NCBI RefSeq assembly: GCF_014287895.1
Contig: NZ_JACOPP010000005.1
Span: forward strand, 148,591-212,590
Direction of reading: 5' to 3'
Source of the DNA: Lawsonibacter hominis
Lineage (GTDB): Bacteria; Bacillota; Clostridia; Oscillospirales; Oscillospiraceae
DNA: 64,000 bases
Shown here: in pieces, positions 33,298 to 42,247 of the stretch
Numbering within the stretch: the stretch's first letter is position 1
How the letters are laid out: every line of letters starts with the position of its first letter
Notes under the pieces: model-generated
Database searches by the model: none
The model's input: only the letters and a program-made list of their open reading frames with translations
What the model was told of the DNA's origin: nothing
Position numbers and translations under genes: made by a program

Positions 33298-34155
33298 TCA
33301 TCCCTTGACGGCGCCGGCGGCGATTCCATTGATAATATGCTTCTGCATGAGCAGAAAGAAGAGCACGACCGGGATCGTGGAGACAACAAACCCAGCCATG
33401 ATAAGATTCCATTGCTGGTTGTACTGACCGTAAAAATACATCTGGCTGAGCGGAATCGTGACGGGCTTTGCAAGGATCAGGTAGGGGAGCAGAAAGTCGT
33501 TCCAAATCCAAAGAGCGTTCAAAACGGCGACAGTGGCCAGGATGGGCTTAAGCATGGGCAGGACGACGGAAAAGAACAGACGGACGGTGCCGCAGCCGTC
33601 TATCATGGCGGCCTCCTCCAATTCCTTCGGCACGCCGTCCACGAAGCCCTTTATTAAAAAGATGGGGATCGGGCACTGAAGCCCGCAGTAAATCAGGATG
33701 AGCCCGTAAATGTGACCGGTAAGGTGCATGCCTTTGGCGGTGGTCAGCAGCGAGATCATGATCGTGTGGAACGGAACAAACATGGACGAGAGGAAGAGCA
33801 GCGTCAGGACATCGGCCCAGACGGAGTTCCAGCGGGCCAGCGCGTACCCGGCCAGCGTGCTTACGATCAGGTTCAGGACGATTCCGCCGCCGGTAACCAG
33901 GCAGGAATTGAGAAACGCGGTCGGGAAATGGGACGCCTCCAGTACCGTTCGGTAGTTTTCAAGGGTCGGCGCCTGAGGCAGCGTGAGGGCCGAGGCAATG
34001 ATTTCGCCCTTGTCCTTGAAGGAATTGAGCACGGCGATTAGAACGGGGAAGAAGAACACCAGCGCGATTAAGGCGGTCACGACGGTGATCCCAACGCCGC
34101 GCCGCTGGCGGCGCAGGCTCCGCCGGCGCGTATGGAGCGTAGCGACGCGGTTCAT
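33298..34155 (-). CDS. MalG-type sugar ABC transporter permease (second island)
   Basis: A 285-residue permease with about six membrane helices. The EAA loop reads LEEAAMIDGCGTVRLFFSVV, followed by LPMLKP, and the C-terminus LMQKHIINGIAAGAVKG is typical of MalG-like subunits. ATG 34155 overlaps the stop of the MalF-like gene (ATGA) and AAAGGGGG lies about 10 bp before it; the open frame upstream is out-of-frame coding of the neighbour. It forms the import channel with the preceding permease. The downstream gene is the secreted amylase, 33 bp away. Confidence 0.93.
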   Translation of the reverse strand: MNRVATLHTRRRSLRRQRRGVGITVVTALIALVFFFPVLIAVLNSFKDKGEIIASALTLPQAPTLENYRTVLEASHFPTAFLNSCLVTGGGIVLNLIVSTLAGYALARWNSVWADVLTLLFLSSMFVPFHTIMISLLTTAKGMHLTGHIYGLILIYCGLQCPIPIFLIKGFVDGVPKELEEAAMIDGCGTVRLFFSVVLPMLKPILATVAVLNALWIWNDFLLPYLILAKPVTIPLSQMYFYGQYNQQWNLIMAGFVVSTIPVVLFFLLMQKHIINGIAAGAVKG

Positions 34156-35036
34156 GTATCCTTGGCCCCCTTTCGATTCTGGAAGATAGAAAGGACCGCT
34201 GTGATGGCGCAGATGATAAGAAATAGGATGACCGATTGGGCGGTCGCATAACCGGTCCGGTTGGCCCGAAATCCGGTGTTGTAGATTTGAAGCGCAATCG
34301 TGGTGGTCGCGCCGGCAGGACCGCCGGAGGTCATCGCCATCGGGATATCGAAGGTTTTCAAGCAGGCGGTCACCAGAAGGATCGTATTCATGAAAATAAC
34401 AGGGGCCAGCAGAGGCAGCTTGATCTTGCGGACAATGTTCCAGGAACTGGCGCCGTCGATCTGTGCGGCTTCGATCAACTCGTGCGGGACGCTTTGCAGC
34501 CCGGCGATGTAGATGAGCATATAGTAGCCGGCACACTGCCATACCGCGGTGATCCCCATGGAGATAAGAGCCATATGTTCATTCCCCAGCCAACTGATTT
34601 GAAGCGCCTCCGGGATCTGCAGCAGTTCCGCGAAGGACTGGTACACGCCGCCGTAGAGGAAGACCCAGACAAAACTGACGATAATGAGGCTCATTAGGTT
34701 GGGAAGAAAGAAAATGGCCCGAAACAGCTTTTTAAAATGGACGTTGCCGTCCAAGAGAAAGGCGAGGCCCAGGGCGGCCAGATTGGCAAGGACCGTAACA
34801 AAGAGCGTGTATTTCAGGGTGATCCAAAGCGCGTTCTTAAAACTCGGATTGGAGAGGGCCTCCTGATAATTCTTAAGCCCGATCAAATGCACATCAGGGT
34901 TATAGCCATAGGCGTCGGTAAAGGAGAGCCAGAGGCTTTTCAAAAACGGAAAAATAAAAAAGGATACGAAAAAGAGCATCGCTGGAAGGATGAATGCGAA
35001 ATAAGTAAGGCTGCGCCTGCGTTTTGTACGCTGCAT
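34152..35036 (-). CDS. MalF-type sugar ABC transporter permease (second island)
   Basis: A 294-residue permease beginning MQRTKRRRSLTYFAFILPAM. Six membrane helices; the EAA motif is LIEAAQIDGASSWNIVRKIK followed by LPLLAP. ATG 35036 is preferred because AAGGAG lies 8 bp upstream; a TTG at 35042 would lie only 2 bp from it. The gene is separated from the binding-protein gene by about 90 bp that contain a hairpin, which may lower permease expression relative to the binding protein. Translationally coupled to the MalG-like gene downstream. Confidence 0.93.
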   Translation of the reverse strand: MQRTKRRRSLTYFAFILPAMLFFVSFFIFPFLKSLWLSFTDAYGYNPDVHLIGLKNYQEALSNPSFKNALWITLKYTLFVTVLANLAALGLAFLLDGNVHFKKLFRAIFFLPNLMSLIIVSFVWVFLYGGVYQSFAELLQIPEALQISWLGNEHMALISMGITAVWQCAGYYMLIYIAGLQSVPHELIEAAQIDGASSWNIVRKIKLPLLAPVIFMNTILLVTACLKTFDIPMAMTSGGPAGATTTIALQIYNTGFRANRTGYATAQSVILFLIICAITAVLSIFQNRKGAKDT

Positions 35037-35060
35037 GACCAACGCTCCTTCAAGAAGGCC

Positions 35061-35099
35061 GGGGCATGGAGGACGCCCTGTATCGCGTCTCCACGCCCC
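35061..35099 (-). terminator. Intercistronic hairpin between binding-protein and permease genes
   Basis: An imperfect GC-rich stem (ggggcatggaggacgc pairing with gcgtctccacgcccc). No T-tract follows in the minus direction. Such hairpins commonly protect the highly expressed binding-protein mRNA or attenuate downstream genes. Confidence 0.55.
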
Positions 35100-35127
35100 G
35101 GCCCATATCAGCTATTGATCCATAGGG

Positions 35128-36453
35128 TCAGGACTGGCTGGCCGCTTTTGCGGTGTCCCAGGCGGAATCCAAGCTTTTCAGAATATCCGGCAGAGAGGCC
35201 TTGTCCAGCAGGTAGTTCGGAAGAGCGGCCTCGAACTCCGGCTGGAAGGCGGTCGGCCAGCCGCGGTCGGCCTGTGTGCTCACCATGCCCGCGTCAATGT
35301 AGGCGTTGACATCGGCCGCCAGGGGATCAAAGTCCACCGATACGCCCTTCACCGCGGAAAACAGCTTTGCAGTGCTGCACCAGAGCTCCGCGCTGTCAGG
35401 CCGGGTCAGGAATTCCAGGAATCGTTTGCACGCTTCGGGATGCGGGGTGGAGGCAGAGATGGAGAGGCCGAAGTCGGGGAACTGGAACAGCTTGGTGTCA
35501 TCCGGATTTTCGGAGACCGGCATTGCCATCATGCCCAGGTTTACATCGGGGTTGACGCTCTTGATCGGCTCCAAAGCCCAGAGCCCCTGCACCATCATTG
35601 CCGCTTCGCCCCGGGCCACCATGGCGCAGGCGCCGTTGTAATCGGTGTCGAAGGCGGTCTTGGTGTTGCCGTTCTCATAGACCTTTTTCAGCAGTTCAAA
35701 GGAGGTGGTCCAGGCAGGCGTATCCGCAAAGGCTGCCTGGCCGGAACTCTTTTTCGCGTTCCAATCGGCATCGATCGCGTAGACCGCAGGCGAAGCCGCG
35801 ACCAGAGCGATGGGCTTGATGGTCCAGGCGTCTTTAAACCCGAGGGCAAACGGGGTGACGCCGTTGTCCCTCAGGGTCTCGAGCAGGGCGTCAAACTCGG
35901 AGAGGGTTTTGGGAGGCGTAAGGTCATACGCTGCAAAGATATCCTTGTTATAGAAGATGCCCTCGCAGCTGCCGTCCACCGGCATGGCCCAGGTGTGTCC
36001 GTCCGCGTCTGTAAAGGAGGCGTCGCGCAGCGCCTCGCCCGTAATGTTGTCCAGGAAAGGCTCTCCCGCCAGATCCATGATGTAGCCGCCCTGGGCGATA
36101 TCCATGGTGTCGAGGGCGCCCTGGAAAATATCAGGCACCTCATCTGTGGCGATGCGCGCCTTCAAGATGGCGGAGGGGTCGTTCGTGACGATTTCCTGTT
36201 CCACCGTGATGTAGGGATACGCGTCGTGGAAGGCGTCTATGATCTTTGCGAAGGTCTCTTGGGCCTCCTGCTTTTGATGGAAAAGGTGGATGGTCACCGG
36301 CTCCTGAGCGGGGGTGTTGGAGGCGGCCTGGGCGGGGTCGGAAGAAGACGTGGAGGGGGGCGCGGTTTCACCGGCGCCCTGCTTTGCGGAACACCCGGCA
36401 AACAGGGTCAGCACCATTGCCAAACACAGGAGCAAAGACAGGTTTCGTTTCAT
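35128..36453 (-). CDS. Sugar-binding lipoprotein of an ABC importer (second island)
   Basis: A 441-residue solute-binding protein of family 1 with a lipoprotein signal peptide (MKRNLSLLLCLAMVLTLFAG, then Cys; lipobox LFAGC) and a Ser/Thr/Pro-rich linker. Binding-fold segments include VTIHLFHQKQEAQETFAKII, VPDIFQGALDTMDIAQGGYI, CEGIFYNKDIFAAYDL and GEAAMMVQGLWALEPI. It resembles oligosaccharide-binding proteins controlled by YesMN-type systems and differs clearly from the binding protein at 6426, which has the maltodextrin GPDxxF signature. Substrate inferred as alpha-glucan from the amylase and glucosidase genes. First gene of the minus-strand operon; AraC-type repeat sites lie upstream. No ATPase gene is present. 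Confidence 0.92.
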   Translation of the reverse strand: MKRNLSLLLCLAMVLTLFAGCSAKQGAGETAPPSTSSSDPAQAASNTPAQEPVTIHLFHQKQEAQETFAKIIDAFHDAYPYITVEQEIVTNDPSAILKARIATDEVPDIFQGALDTMDIAQGGYIMDLAGEPFLDNITGEALRDASFTDADGHTWAMPVDGSCEGIFYNKDIFAAYDLTPPKTLSEFDALLETLRDNGVTPFALGFKDAWTIKPIALVAASPAVYAIDADWNAKKSSGQAAFADTPAWTTSFELLKKVYENGNTKTAFDTDYNGACAMVARGEAAMMVQGLWALEPIKSVNPDVNLGMMAMPVSENPDDTKLFQFPDFGLSISASTPHPEACKRFLEFLTRPDSAELWCSTAKLFSAVKGVSVDFDPLAADVNAYIDAGMVSTQADRGWPTAFQPEFEAALPNYLLDKASLPDILKSLDSAWDTAKAASQS

Positions 36454-36513
36454 CTATGGGGACCTCCTTCTGATATGATTGAGTAATGCGCGGCAGCCGC
36501 TCCGTCAGTTATG

Positions 36514-36576
36514 ATTATAGCAGACAATCGCCCGGAAGCATTGAAACGATTTAGCGTGCGATTGAAATCATTTAGC
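36514..36576 (-). promoter_or_regulatory. Activator-type promoter with tandem AraC-like sites
   Basis: On the minus strand a perfect TATAAT (36519-36514) has no recognisable -35. Immediately upstream lie two direct repeats: 36540-36555 (attgaaacgatttagc) and 36561-36576 (attgaaatcatttagc), 14 of 16 bases the same, spaced 21 bp start to start, two helical turns. This is the layout of AraC-family activated promoters. The AraC-type response regulator encoded at 38478-40031 is the obvious candidate. Confidence 0.7.
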
Positions 36577-36604
36577 ATCTTGGATGATGTGCCCGAAAAA
36601 CGCT

Positions 36605-36632
36605 TTGTTTTATAACGCAGATTTGCTATAAT
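36605..36632 (+). promoter_or_regulatory. Promoter of the YesM/YesN-type kinase-regulator operon
   Basis: TTGTTT (36605-36610), 16-bp spacer, perfect TATAAT (36627-36632), 41 bp before the kinase start. It is divergent from the binding-protein promoter, with the AraC-like repeats between them. Confidence 0.6.
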
Positions 36633-36673
36633 CACAAGGAACACGGGAACGATCGGATGGGTGGTGGAGCACG

Positions 36674-38473
36674 ATGCCGAATGCAAAAAAGCTGCGGTAT
36701 AAACTGATCGCAGTAGTCACAGTACTGATGACCGCCACACTGGTTGCCGTCGCCGCCATTACGCACAGCCAGTCGCTTGCGGTGATCCGGGAGCAGTCGC
36801 TGACGCTGAACAGCCGTCTGGTGGAGGCCGGGGTGGAAAAGCTGGGCACGTCCTATTCGCAGCTCAACAACCTGTTTCAATCCATCTACCTCAATGAGAA
36901 CTTTGAAGCGTTCCTGCGCACCCGCGGACGGCGGGAAGGACACAGCACCTTTCAGGACGCCGCGCTTATGAAGACGGTCTTTCTCTCGACGCTGAGCAGC
37001 CGTTCCGATTTATACAGCATCATCTTCGTTGACTGGAACGGACGGCTGTTTTATGCCACCCGCGATGAAGCGGGATTTTATGAAAGCTATCTGGCGTGCG
37101 GCCTTCCAGAGACATACCTGGCCCAGCTGGAGGGGGTTGACGGCTGGGAGCATGGCCTTCGCATGCTCCCGACGCAGCTGCACATTCCCCTGCGCAGCAA
37201 CAGGTCCCAGCCCCCCTATGTCTATACCGCCGCACGGAAGATCGTCAATACGGAAAAACGGTTTGAACCGGTCGGCGTCATGTTTATTACCGTGGACTTG
37301 AGCGATCTGGAGCGGCTGACGAATCTGATCCGTCCGGACGAGCAGGCGATCACATACATCGCAGGCGCCGGGGGCAGGGTGATCTTTGACTCGTCAGGGG
37401 AGCGGACCGGGGGAGTGCTGCCGGACCGGCTCGCCGGACGTCTGGGCGGGGAAACGAAGCAGGACGTAGTCCTGGAGGACGGCCGGACCTATGTGATGGT
37501 CTCTGCGAAGGCGGCCGATCTGGATTGGTATGTCATGACCCTGATACCGGAGGCGGCCTATACGGCCGATGCGCTTTCCGTATCGACGAGCATCGTGGTC
37601 ACGGCGCTCCTTGCGCTGCTGATTGCGATTCTGATCACGACGGTCTCCTCTCGGGCGATCAGCAGGCCAGTGGAAGAATTGGCGGCGGTTATGGGCCGCT
37701 CGGGGCTCCAAAACCTGAGCCAGCGCGTCGAGGTGCACGGCGCGGATGAAATTGCCCAGCTCGGAGAAAGCTTCAACCACCTCATGGACAAGCTGGAGAC
37801 CTCCATCCATAACGAATATGTGATGAATATCCGTCAAAAGGAGGCGACCATACGGGCGCTGCAGGCACAGATGAATCCGCATTTCCTCTACAACGTGCTC
37901 CAGTCCATGGGGAGTATTGCGCTGCTGAACCACGCGCCGGAAATCAATACGATGGCAATGGCGCTGGGAAGTATCCTGCGGTACAGCATCCAGGGGGAGG
38001 ATTCCCTTGCAACGGTGCGGGAGGAGATCAAGCACGTCAGAAACTACCTGTCCATCCAAAAGATCCGTTATGGAGACCGCCTCCATGCTCTCATCGACGT
38101 CCCGGAATATGTCATGGATTATCTCCTGCCCCGGGTTTCTCTTCAGCCTATGGTGGAAAACGCAATTATCCACGGGTTTGAACAGCGTCAGGAGCCGGGC
38201 AATATTTCCATCCGGGGTTGGATGGAGGAGGACAGGCTGATGTTCGAGGTTGCCGACGACGGACAGGGAATACCGCCGGAGCGTCTGGCTGAGATCAAAG
38301 CGGATCTTGCGGATTGCAGCGGCGCAGGGGGCGGAAAAGAAGGCGGCATCGGCATCAGCAACCTGAATGCCCGGCTGAAGCTGCTCTATGACAAGCAGGG
38401 CGCTCTGGAACTGGAAAGTGATCTTGGGATCGGCACGGTCATTCGGATCGAGGTCACTGCCGTGAGAAGGTGA
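36674..38473 (+). CDS. YesM-type sensor histidine kinase
   Basis: A 599-residue membrane kinase. N-terminal helix (LIAVVTVLMTATLVAVAAI), a long extracellular Cache-like sensor domain (about residues 32-290), a second helix (IVVTALLALLIAILI), a HAMP linker, then the His_kinase domain with phospho-acceptor His403 in QAQMNPHFLYNVLQSM. The HATPase has N-box LQPMVENAIIHGFE and DDGQGIPPE and GIGISNLNARL. Kinases of this class pair with AraC-type regulators and sense oligosaccharides, directly or through binding proteins. The regulator gene follows after 4 bp. Likely signal: extracellular maltodextrin. Confidence 0.94.
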   Translation: MPNAKKLRYKLIAVVTVLMTATLVAVAAITHSQSLAVIREQSLTLNSRLVEAGVEKLGTSYSQLNNLFQSIYLNENFEAFLRTRGRREGHSTFQDAALMKTVFLSTLSSRSDLYSIIFVDWNGRLFYATRDEAGFYESYLACGLPETYLAQLEGVDGWEHGLRMLPTQLHIPLRSNRSQPPYVYTAARKIVNTEKRFEPVGVMFITVDLSDLERLTNLIRPDEQAITYIAGAGGRVIFDSSGERTGGVLPDRLAGRLGGETKQDVVLEDGRTYVMVSAKAADLDWYVMTLIPEAAYTADALSVSTSIVVTALLALLIAILITTVSSRAISRPVEELAAVMGRSGLQNLSQRVEVHGADEIAQLGESFNHLMDKLETSIHNEYVMNIRQKEATIRALQAQMNPHFLYNVLQSMGSIALLNHAPEINTMAMALGSILRYSIQGEDSLATVREEIKHVRNYLSIQKIRYGDRLHALIDVPEYVMDYLLPRVSLQPMVENAIIHGFEQRQEPGNISIRGWMEEDRLMFEVADDGQGIPPERLAEIKADLADCSGAGGGKEGGIGISNLNARLKLLYDKQGALELESDLGIGTVIRIEVTAVRR

Positions 38474-38477
38474 AACG

Positions 38478-40031
38478 ATGTACCAGGTGTTGATTGTAGA
38501 AGATGAGGATTGGATCAGGCGGGGGATCGTTCAAAGCATTCGCTGGCGGGAGCTCGGCATGGAATTGGCAGGAGAAGCGGAAAACGGTGCGCGCGCCCTG
38601 CAGATCCTGGAGCGCCGGCCCGTTGATATCGTGCTGACCGATATGAAGATGCCGGTCTGTGATGGCCGGGGGCTGCTCCGGGAGATGAAGGATCGGAAGC
38701 TGGACTGCGAAGTCATCGTACTCAGTGAGTATACCGACTTCGCATATACCCGTCAGGCGATCCACGCCCGCGTAGCCGAGTATCTGCTCAAGCCCATTGA
38801 TCCGCGCCAGCTCAACGAGGTGTTGTGCTCCGCCGCCAAACGGCTGACGGAAAAAAGCCTGTCCCGGAAAAGGGACGCCGATCCATATGACGCGGTATTC
38901 CGGACGACCATCGCCCGTACGTCGCAGGAACAGCTTGAGACAGTGTGCCTGCGCCACCAAGGTGCCTTCCGGAATCGATGCGTCGTGATTTCGTGCATAC
39001 AGCCCGAGATCAGCCAGAGCGGTACGGCAGGCTATCAGGAATCGCTGGAACGCCTGGCGGCGGAAGCGCCCTATCCAACAAAGGTATACCCGTATCACGA
39101 TGATCGGAATATCATTTGCCTTTTTTCCCTGGCTGCCTGCCCATACAACGCGGGAGCGAAGCTCGCCTATAACAACTGGCTGCGTCTTTTTTTTCAAAAT
39201 TATAAAACGATGTGGGGCGGCGATCTCCGCATCGGGACCGGCAGAGAGGTGAACGAAATCGCCCGCCTGCGAAGCGGACTGGACGCGGCCCTGGCCGCGC
39301 TCCGGTTCCTCCACCGCGGGCGGGGAGCAATCATATGCTGCGATAGTGCGCAGGCCCATAAGAATGCGCCCGAGGAGCCCGTCATCAGCGAGCAGCAGAT
39401 CACAGAACTGCTCGCGCGCTGTAAGAAAGAAGAAGCGTCAAAGCTGAGGCAGGCCATCATTGGAACGCTGAGTCGATCCGAGTACGTTTACCTCCCCGCA
39501 ATGCGGCAAGTGCTGATCGACTTTACGCTTACCCTTGAAAAATGCAGCAGCAGGGCCGGCTATGCGGTGAACATTACCACTGCGATCGGTGAAAACTACA
39601 TTGACCGGATCAACCGTATTGAGTGGATGGCGGACGCCGATGCTTTTTTGAGTCAGGTCTTCGACCAGGTGTTCCGGAATATCGCGGCCAAACGGGCCTT
39701 AACGACTGCAGATGTGGTGGAGGAGGTCATCCGGCGCATCGAGACGAACTACATGGATGAGATCAACCTGATGCAGATTTCCCAACAGTATCATATCAAC
39801 TACGTCCATCTGAGCAGGCAGTTTAAAGAGCGCACCGGCGAGACATTCATTGATTTCCTCCTGCGGGTCAGGATGAGCAGGGCCAGGGAGCTCATCGAGA
39901 ACAACGGATTGAGCGAAAAAGAGACCGCGGCCCTGGTGGGATATTCAAACCCCTATTACTTTGCGGCGAGCTATCGAAAATATTTCCATGCGGGGACACA
40001 AAAGGAGGATGCTGCGGATGGAAGAGCATGA
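38478..40031 (+). CDS. YesN-type response regulator (REC + AraC DNA-binding domain)
   Basis: A 517-residue regulator. The receiver domain (residues 1-120) has the acidic pocket VEDEDW, phospho-acceptor Asp55 in VLTDMKMP and the conserved Lys in YLLKPIDP. A long middle region of unassigned fold follows, and the last 100 residues are an AraC-type double helix-turn-helix (LMQISQQYHINYVHLSRQFK, ETAALVGYSNPYYFAASYRK). It should activate the importer/amylase operon through the tandem repeats at 36540-36576. The C-terminus overlaps the glucosidase start by 14 bp, so the two are translationally linked. Confidence 0.94.
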   Translation: MYQVLIVEDEDWIRRGIVQSIRWRELGMELAGEAENGARALQILERRPVDIVLTDMKMPVCDGRGLLREMKDRKLDCEVIVLSEYTDFAYTRQAIHARVAEYLLKPIDPRQLNEVLCSAAKRLTEKSLSRKRDADPYDAVFRTTIARTSQEQLETVCLRHQGAFRNRCVVISCIQPEISQSGTAGYQESLERLAAEAPYPTKVYPYHDDRNIICLFSLAACPYNAGAKLAYNNWLRLFFQNYKTMWGGDLRIGTGREVNEIARLRSGLDAALAALRFLHRGRGAIICCDSAQAHKNAPEEPVISEQQITELLARCKKEEASKLRQAIIGTLSRSEYVYLPAMRQVLIDFTLTLEKCSSRAGYAVNITTAIGENYIDRINRIEWMADADAFLSQVFDQVFRNIAAKRALTTADVVEEVIRRIETNYMDEINLMQISQQYHINYVHLSRQFKERTGETFIDFLLRVRMSRARELIENNGLSEKETAALVGYSNPYYFAASYRKYFHAGTQKEDAADGRA

Positions 40032-41673
40032 GTGGTGGAAGGACGCCGTCGTCTACCAGATATATCCCAGGAGTTTTCAGGACTCGAACGGGGACGGCGT
40101 CGGCGACCTGCAGGGGATCCTGCGGCGGCTGGACTACATTGCGGAGCTTGGCGCCAATGTTATTTGGTTATGCCCGATATATGCCTCGCCCAACGAGGAT
40201 AACGGGTATGATATCAGCGATTATCAAAAGATACAGCCCGATTTCGGTACGATGGAAGACTTTGAGTGCCTGCTGCGGGAAGCGCACAAGCGCGGGATCC
40301 GGATCATACTGGACCTTGCCGTCAACCACACGTCGGATGAGCACCGGTGGTTTGCGCACAGCCGCGCCGACCGCGGCAATCCCTGCCGTGACTACTACAT
40401 CTGGCGGGAGGGACGCGGCGGCGGCCCGCCGAACAATTGGAATTCCTGGTTTGGCGGGTCCGCCTGGCAGTATGACGCTCCCAGCGGGATGTACTATCTG
40501 CACATCTTTTCCCCGAAACAGCCGGATCTGAACTGGGACAACCCGGCCGTGCGGGAGAGCGTCTTTCAAATGATGACCTGGTGGCTGGATAAGGGAGTGG
40601 ACGGTTTTCGCATGGACGTGATCAGCCTGATCTCCAAACCCGAGACGCTGCCGGACGGGCCGGGCGGCGACCTGTCTCCGTTTTGTATCAATGGACCCCA
40701 TGTCCATGCGTACCTGCAGGAGATGAACGAGCGCGTCCTCTCCCGCTTCGATATCATGACGGTGGGCGAATGCCCGGGCGTTACGGTGGAGGAGGCAAAA
40801 AAATATGCCGGCTTCAGCCGGGGCGAGCTGAATATGGTGTTTCAGTTTGAGCACACCAGTACGACGGACGGGCCTTATGGAAAGTGGAGCGACCGGCGCG
40901 TCTGGCTGCCGGATCTCAAAAAAATCTTTTTCCATTGGCAGAACGGCCTGAAGGGCGCGGCGTGGAACTGCCTCTTTTGGGGCAACCATGACCAGCCCCG
41001 GGCAGTCTCCAAATTTGGTGACGAGCGGGAGGAATACCGCGCCCGGTCGGCAAAGATGCTGGCCACTTGCCTTTATCTCATGCAGGGCACGGTATTCCTC
41101 TATCAGGGAGAAGAGCTGGGCATGACCAACGCGGCGTTTGATTCCCTTGGAGATTACCGGGATATCGAAACGAGGAACGCCTATCGCGACCTGGTAGGCG
41201 GCGGATGTGTCACCCATGATGAAATGATGCGGTATATCCACCGGGTGAGCCGGGACAACGCGCGCACGCCGATGCAATGGGACGCATCTCCCAATGCAGG
41301 CTTTACCACAGGCACGCCCTGGATTGGAGTAAATCCAAACTACAAAGAGATCAACGCCCAACAGGAGCAAAGCGACGACCGCTCCGTGCTTTCTTACTAT
41401 AAGCGGCTTCTGCGGTTCAGACGGGAGAACGCGATCGTCCGGGACGGAGACTTTATGCCGTTCTGGCCGGAGCACGATAAGATTTTGGGGTATACCCGCT
41501 CGCTCAACGGGGATACGCTCTACGTCCTCTGCAATTTCACCGATGAGCGGATGCCGCTGCTTGAGATCGATACCCATGGCAGATATCTGGAAACGGTGTT
41601 CTGCAATTATGAGGAACCGGGCCCGTGGGCACTGCGGCCGTTTGAGGCAAGGGTGTACCTGGTCAGAGCCTGA
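40018..41673 (+). CDS. GH13 oligo-1,6-glucosidase/alpha-glucosidase
   Basis: A 551-residue cytoplasmic GH13 enzyme of the oligo-1,6-glucosidase group (EWWKDAVVYQIYPRSFQDSN, GDGVGDLQGI). Catalytic residues are Asp200 (FRMDVISL), Glu251 (TVGECPG) and Asp325 (GNHDQPR), almost the same positions as in the Bacillus enzyme. Val after the nucleophile is usual in alpha-1,6-active members, so it probably debranches isomaltose-type ends or panose, although this remains to be tested. ATG 40018 is taken because AAAGGAGG is 9 bp upstream; an ATG at 40009 directly abuts that site. Last gene of the kinase-regulator operon, followed by a strong hairpin. Confidence 0.93.
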   Translation: MEEHEWWKDAVVYQIYPRSFQDSNGDGVGDLQGILRRLDYIAELGANVIWLCPIYASPNEDNGYDISDYQKIQPDFGTMEDFECLLREAHKRGIRIILDLAVNHTSDEHRWFAHSRADRGNPCRDYYIWREGRGGGPPNNWNSWFGGSAWQYDAPSGMYYLHIFSPKQPDLNWDNPAVRESVFQMMTWWLDKGVDGFRMDVISLISKPETLPDGPGGDLSPFCINGPHVHAYLQEMNERVLSRFDIMTVGECPGVTVEEAKKYAGFSRGELNMVFQFEHTSTTDGPYGKWSDRRVWLPDLKKIFFHWQNGLKGAAWNCLFWGNHDQPRAVSKFGDEREEYRARSAKMLATCLYLMQGTVFLYQGEELGMTNAAFDSLGDYRDIETRNAYRDLVGGGCVTHDEMMRYIHRVSRDNARTPMQWDASPNAGFTTGTPWIGVNPNYKEINAQQEQSDDRSVLSYYKRLLRFRRENAIVRDGDFMPFWPEHDKILGYTRSLNGDTLYVLCNFTDERMPLLEIDTHGRYLETVFCNYEEPGPWALRPFEARVYLVRA

Positions 41674-41738
41674 TTTCCCATCGTCCTGGGCTGCGTCGGG
41701 CGTCCCAGGGCCTGGATCCCTGGCGCAGCCCAAACGCT

Positions 41739-41775
41739 GACGGGAGCCCCGGCAAAGCCGGGGCTCCCGTCTTCC
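41739..41775. terminator. Bidirectional terminator after the glucosidase and YjbR-like genes
   Basis: A perfect 15-bp stem (gacgggagccccggc / gccggggctcccgtc, loop aaa) at 41739-41771 between convergent genes. A looser hairpin (tgggctgcg / cgcagccca) precedes it at about 41688-41731. Confidence 0.85.
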
Positions 41776-41776
41776 G

Positions 41777-42154
41777 TTATTCGGTCAATTCCCGCTGAAC
41801 ATACTTGGGCAGCTTGGCCGCCACCAGCTGGTAGGACATATCGCACAGGTCGCGCAGTACCTGCTCCGGCACTGCGCCGTCCAGATAGACTGAATTCCAG
41901 GTGCGCTTATCGGAGTAGAACCCCGGCACGATATCCGGGTACTCTGCCCGGAAGGCCTCGGCAAGCCGGGGATCGCATTTCAGGATGACCATGGTCCGTC
42001 CGGCGTGGGGCCGGTGCTCCGGGCCGGGCGTACATACCGCGGCAAACAATTTGCCGCGTACCATATACCGCTGCCACTGCCACTCAAGCTTAAAATCCTG
42101 CTCCGCGCCGGGCTTGGCCATCAGGTAATCCTCCAGCCAGGGGTAAAGATTCAT
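41777..42154 (-). CDS. MmcQ/YjbR-family protein
   Basis: A 125-residue protein of the MmcQ/YjbR (CyaY-like fold) family. It has PWLEDYLMAKPGAEQDFKLE near the start, RTMVILKCDPRLAEAFRAEY, VPGFYSDKRTWNSVYLDGAV and a C-terminal helix (LRDLCDMSYQLVAAKLPKYV). The W(N)SVxLDGxxPxxxLxxLxxxSYxLV pattern is the family signature. Annotated as DNA-binding in some databases, but with no firm function. Good ribosome site AGGAGG 8 bp before the ATG. It lies between the sugar island and sigG, divergent from sigG, and probably belongs to the backbone rather than the island. Confidence 0.88.
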   Translation of the reverse strand: MNLYPWLEDYLMAKPGAEQDFKLEWQWQRYMVRGKLFAAVCTPGPEHRPHAGRTMVILKCDPRLAEAFRAEYPDIVPGFYSDKRTWNSVYLDGAVPEQVLRDLCDMSYQLVAAKLPKYVQRELTE

Positions 42155-42247
42155 AAAGACCGCCTCCTTTTCAGCGTATCCAGCATACCATAAACGAAGT
42201 CCATCGAAAAGCGTCCCACGATAAAAAATATCGTTGCGTTCCCAGCC

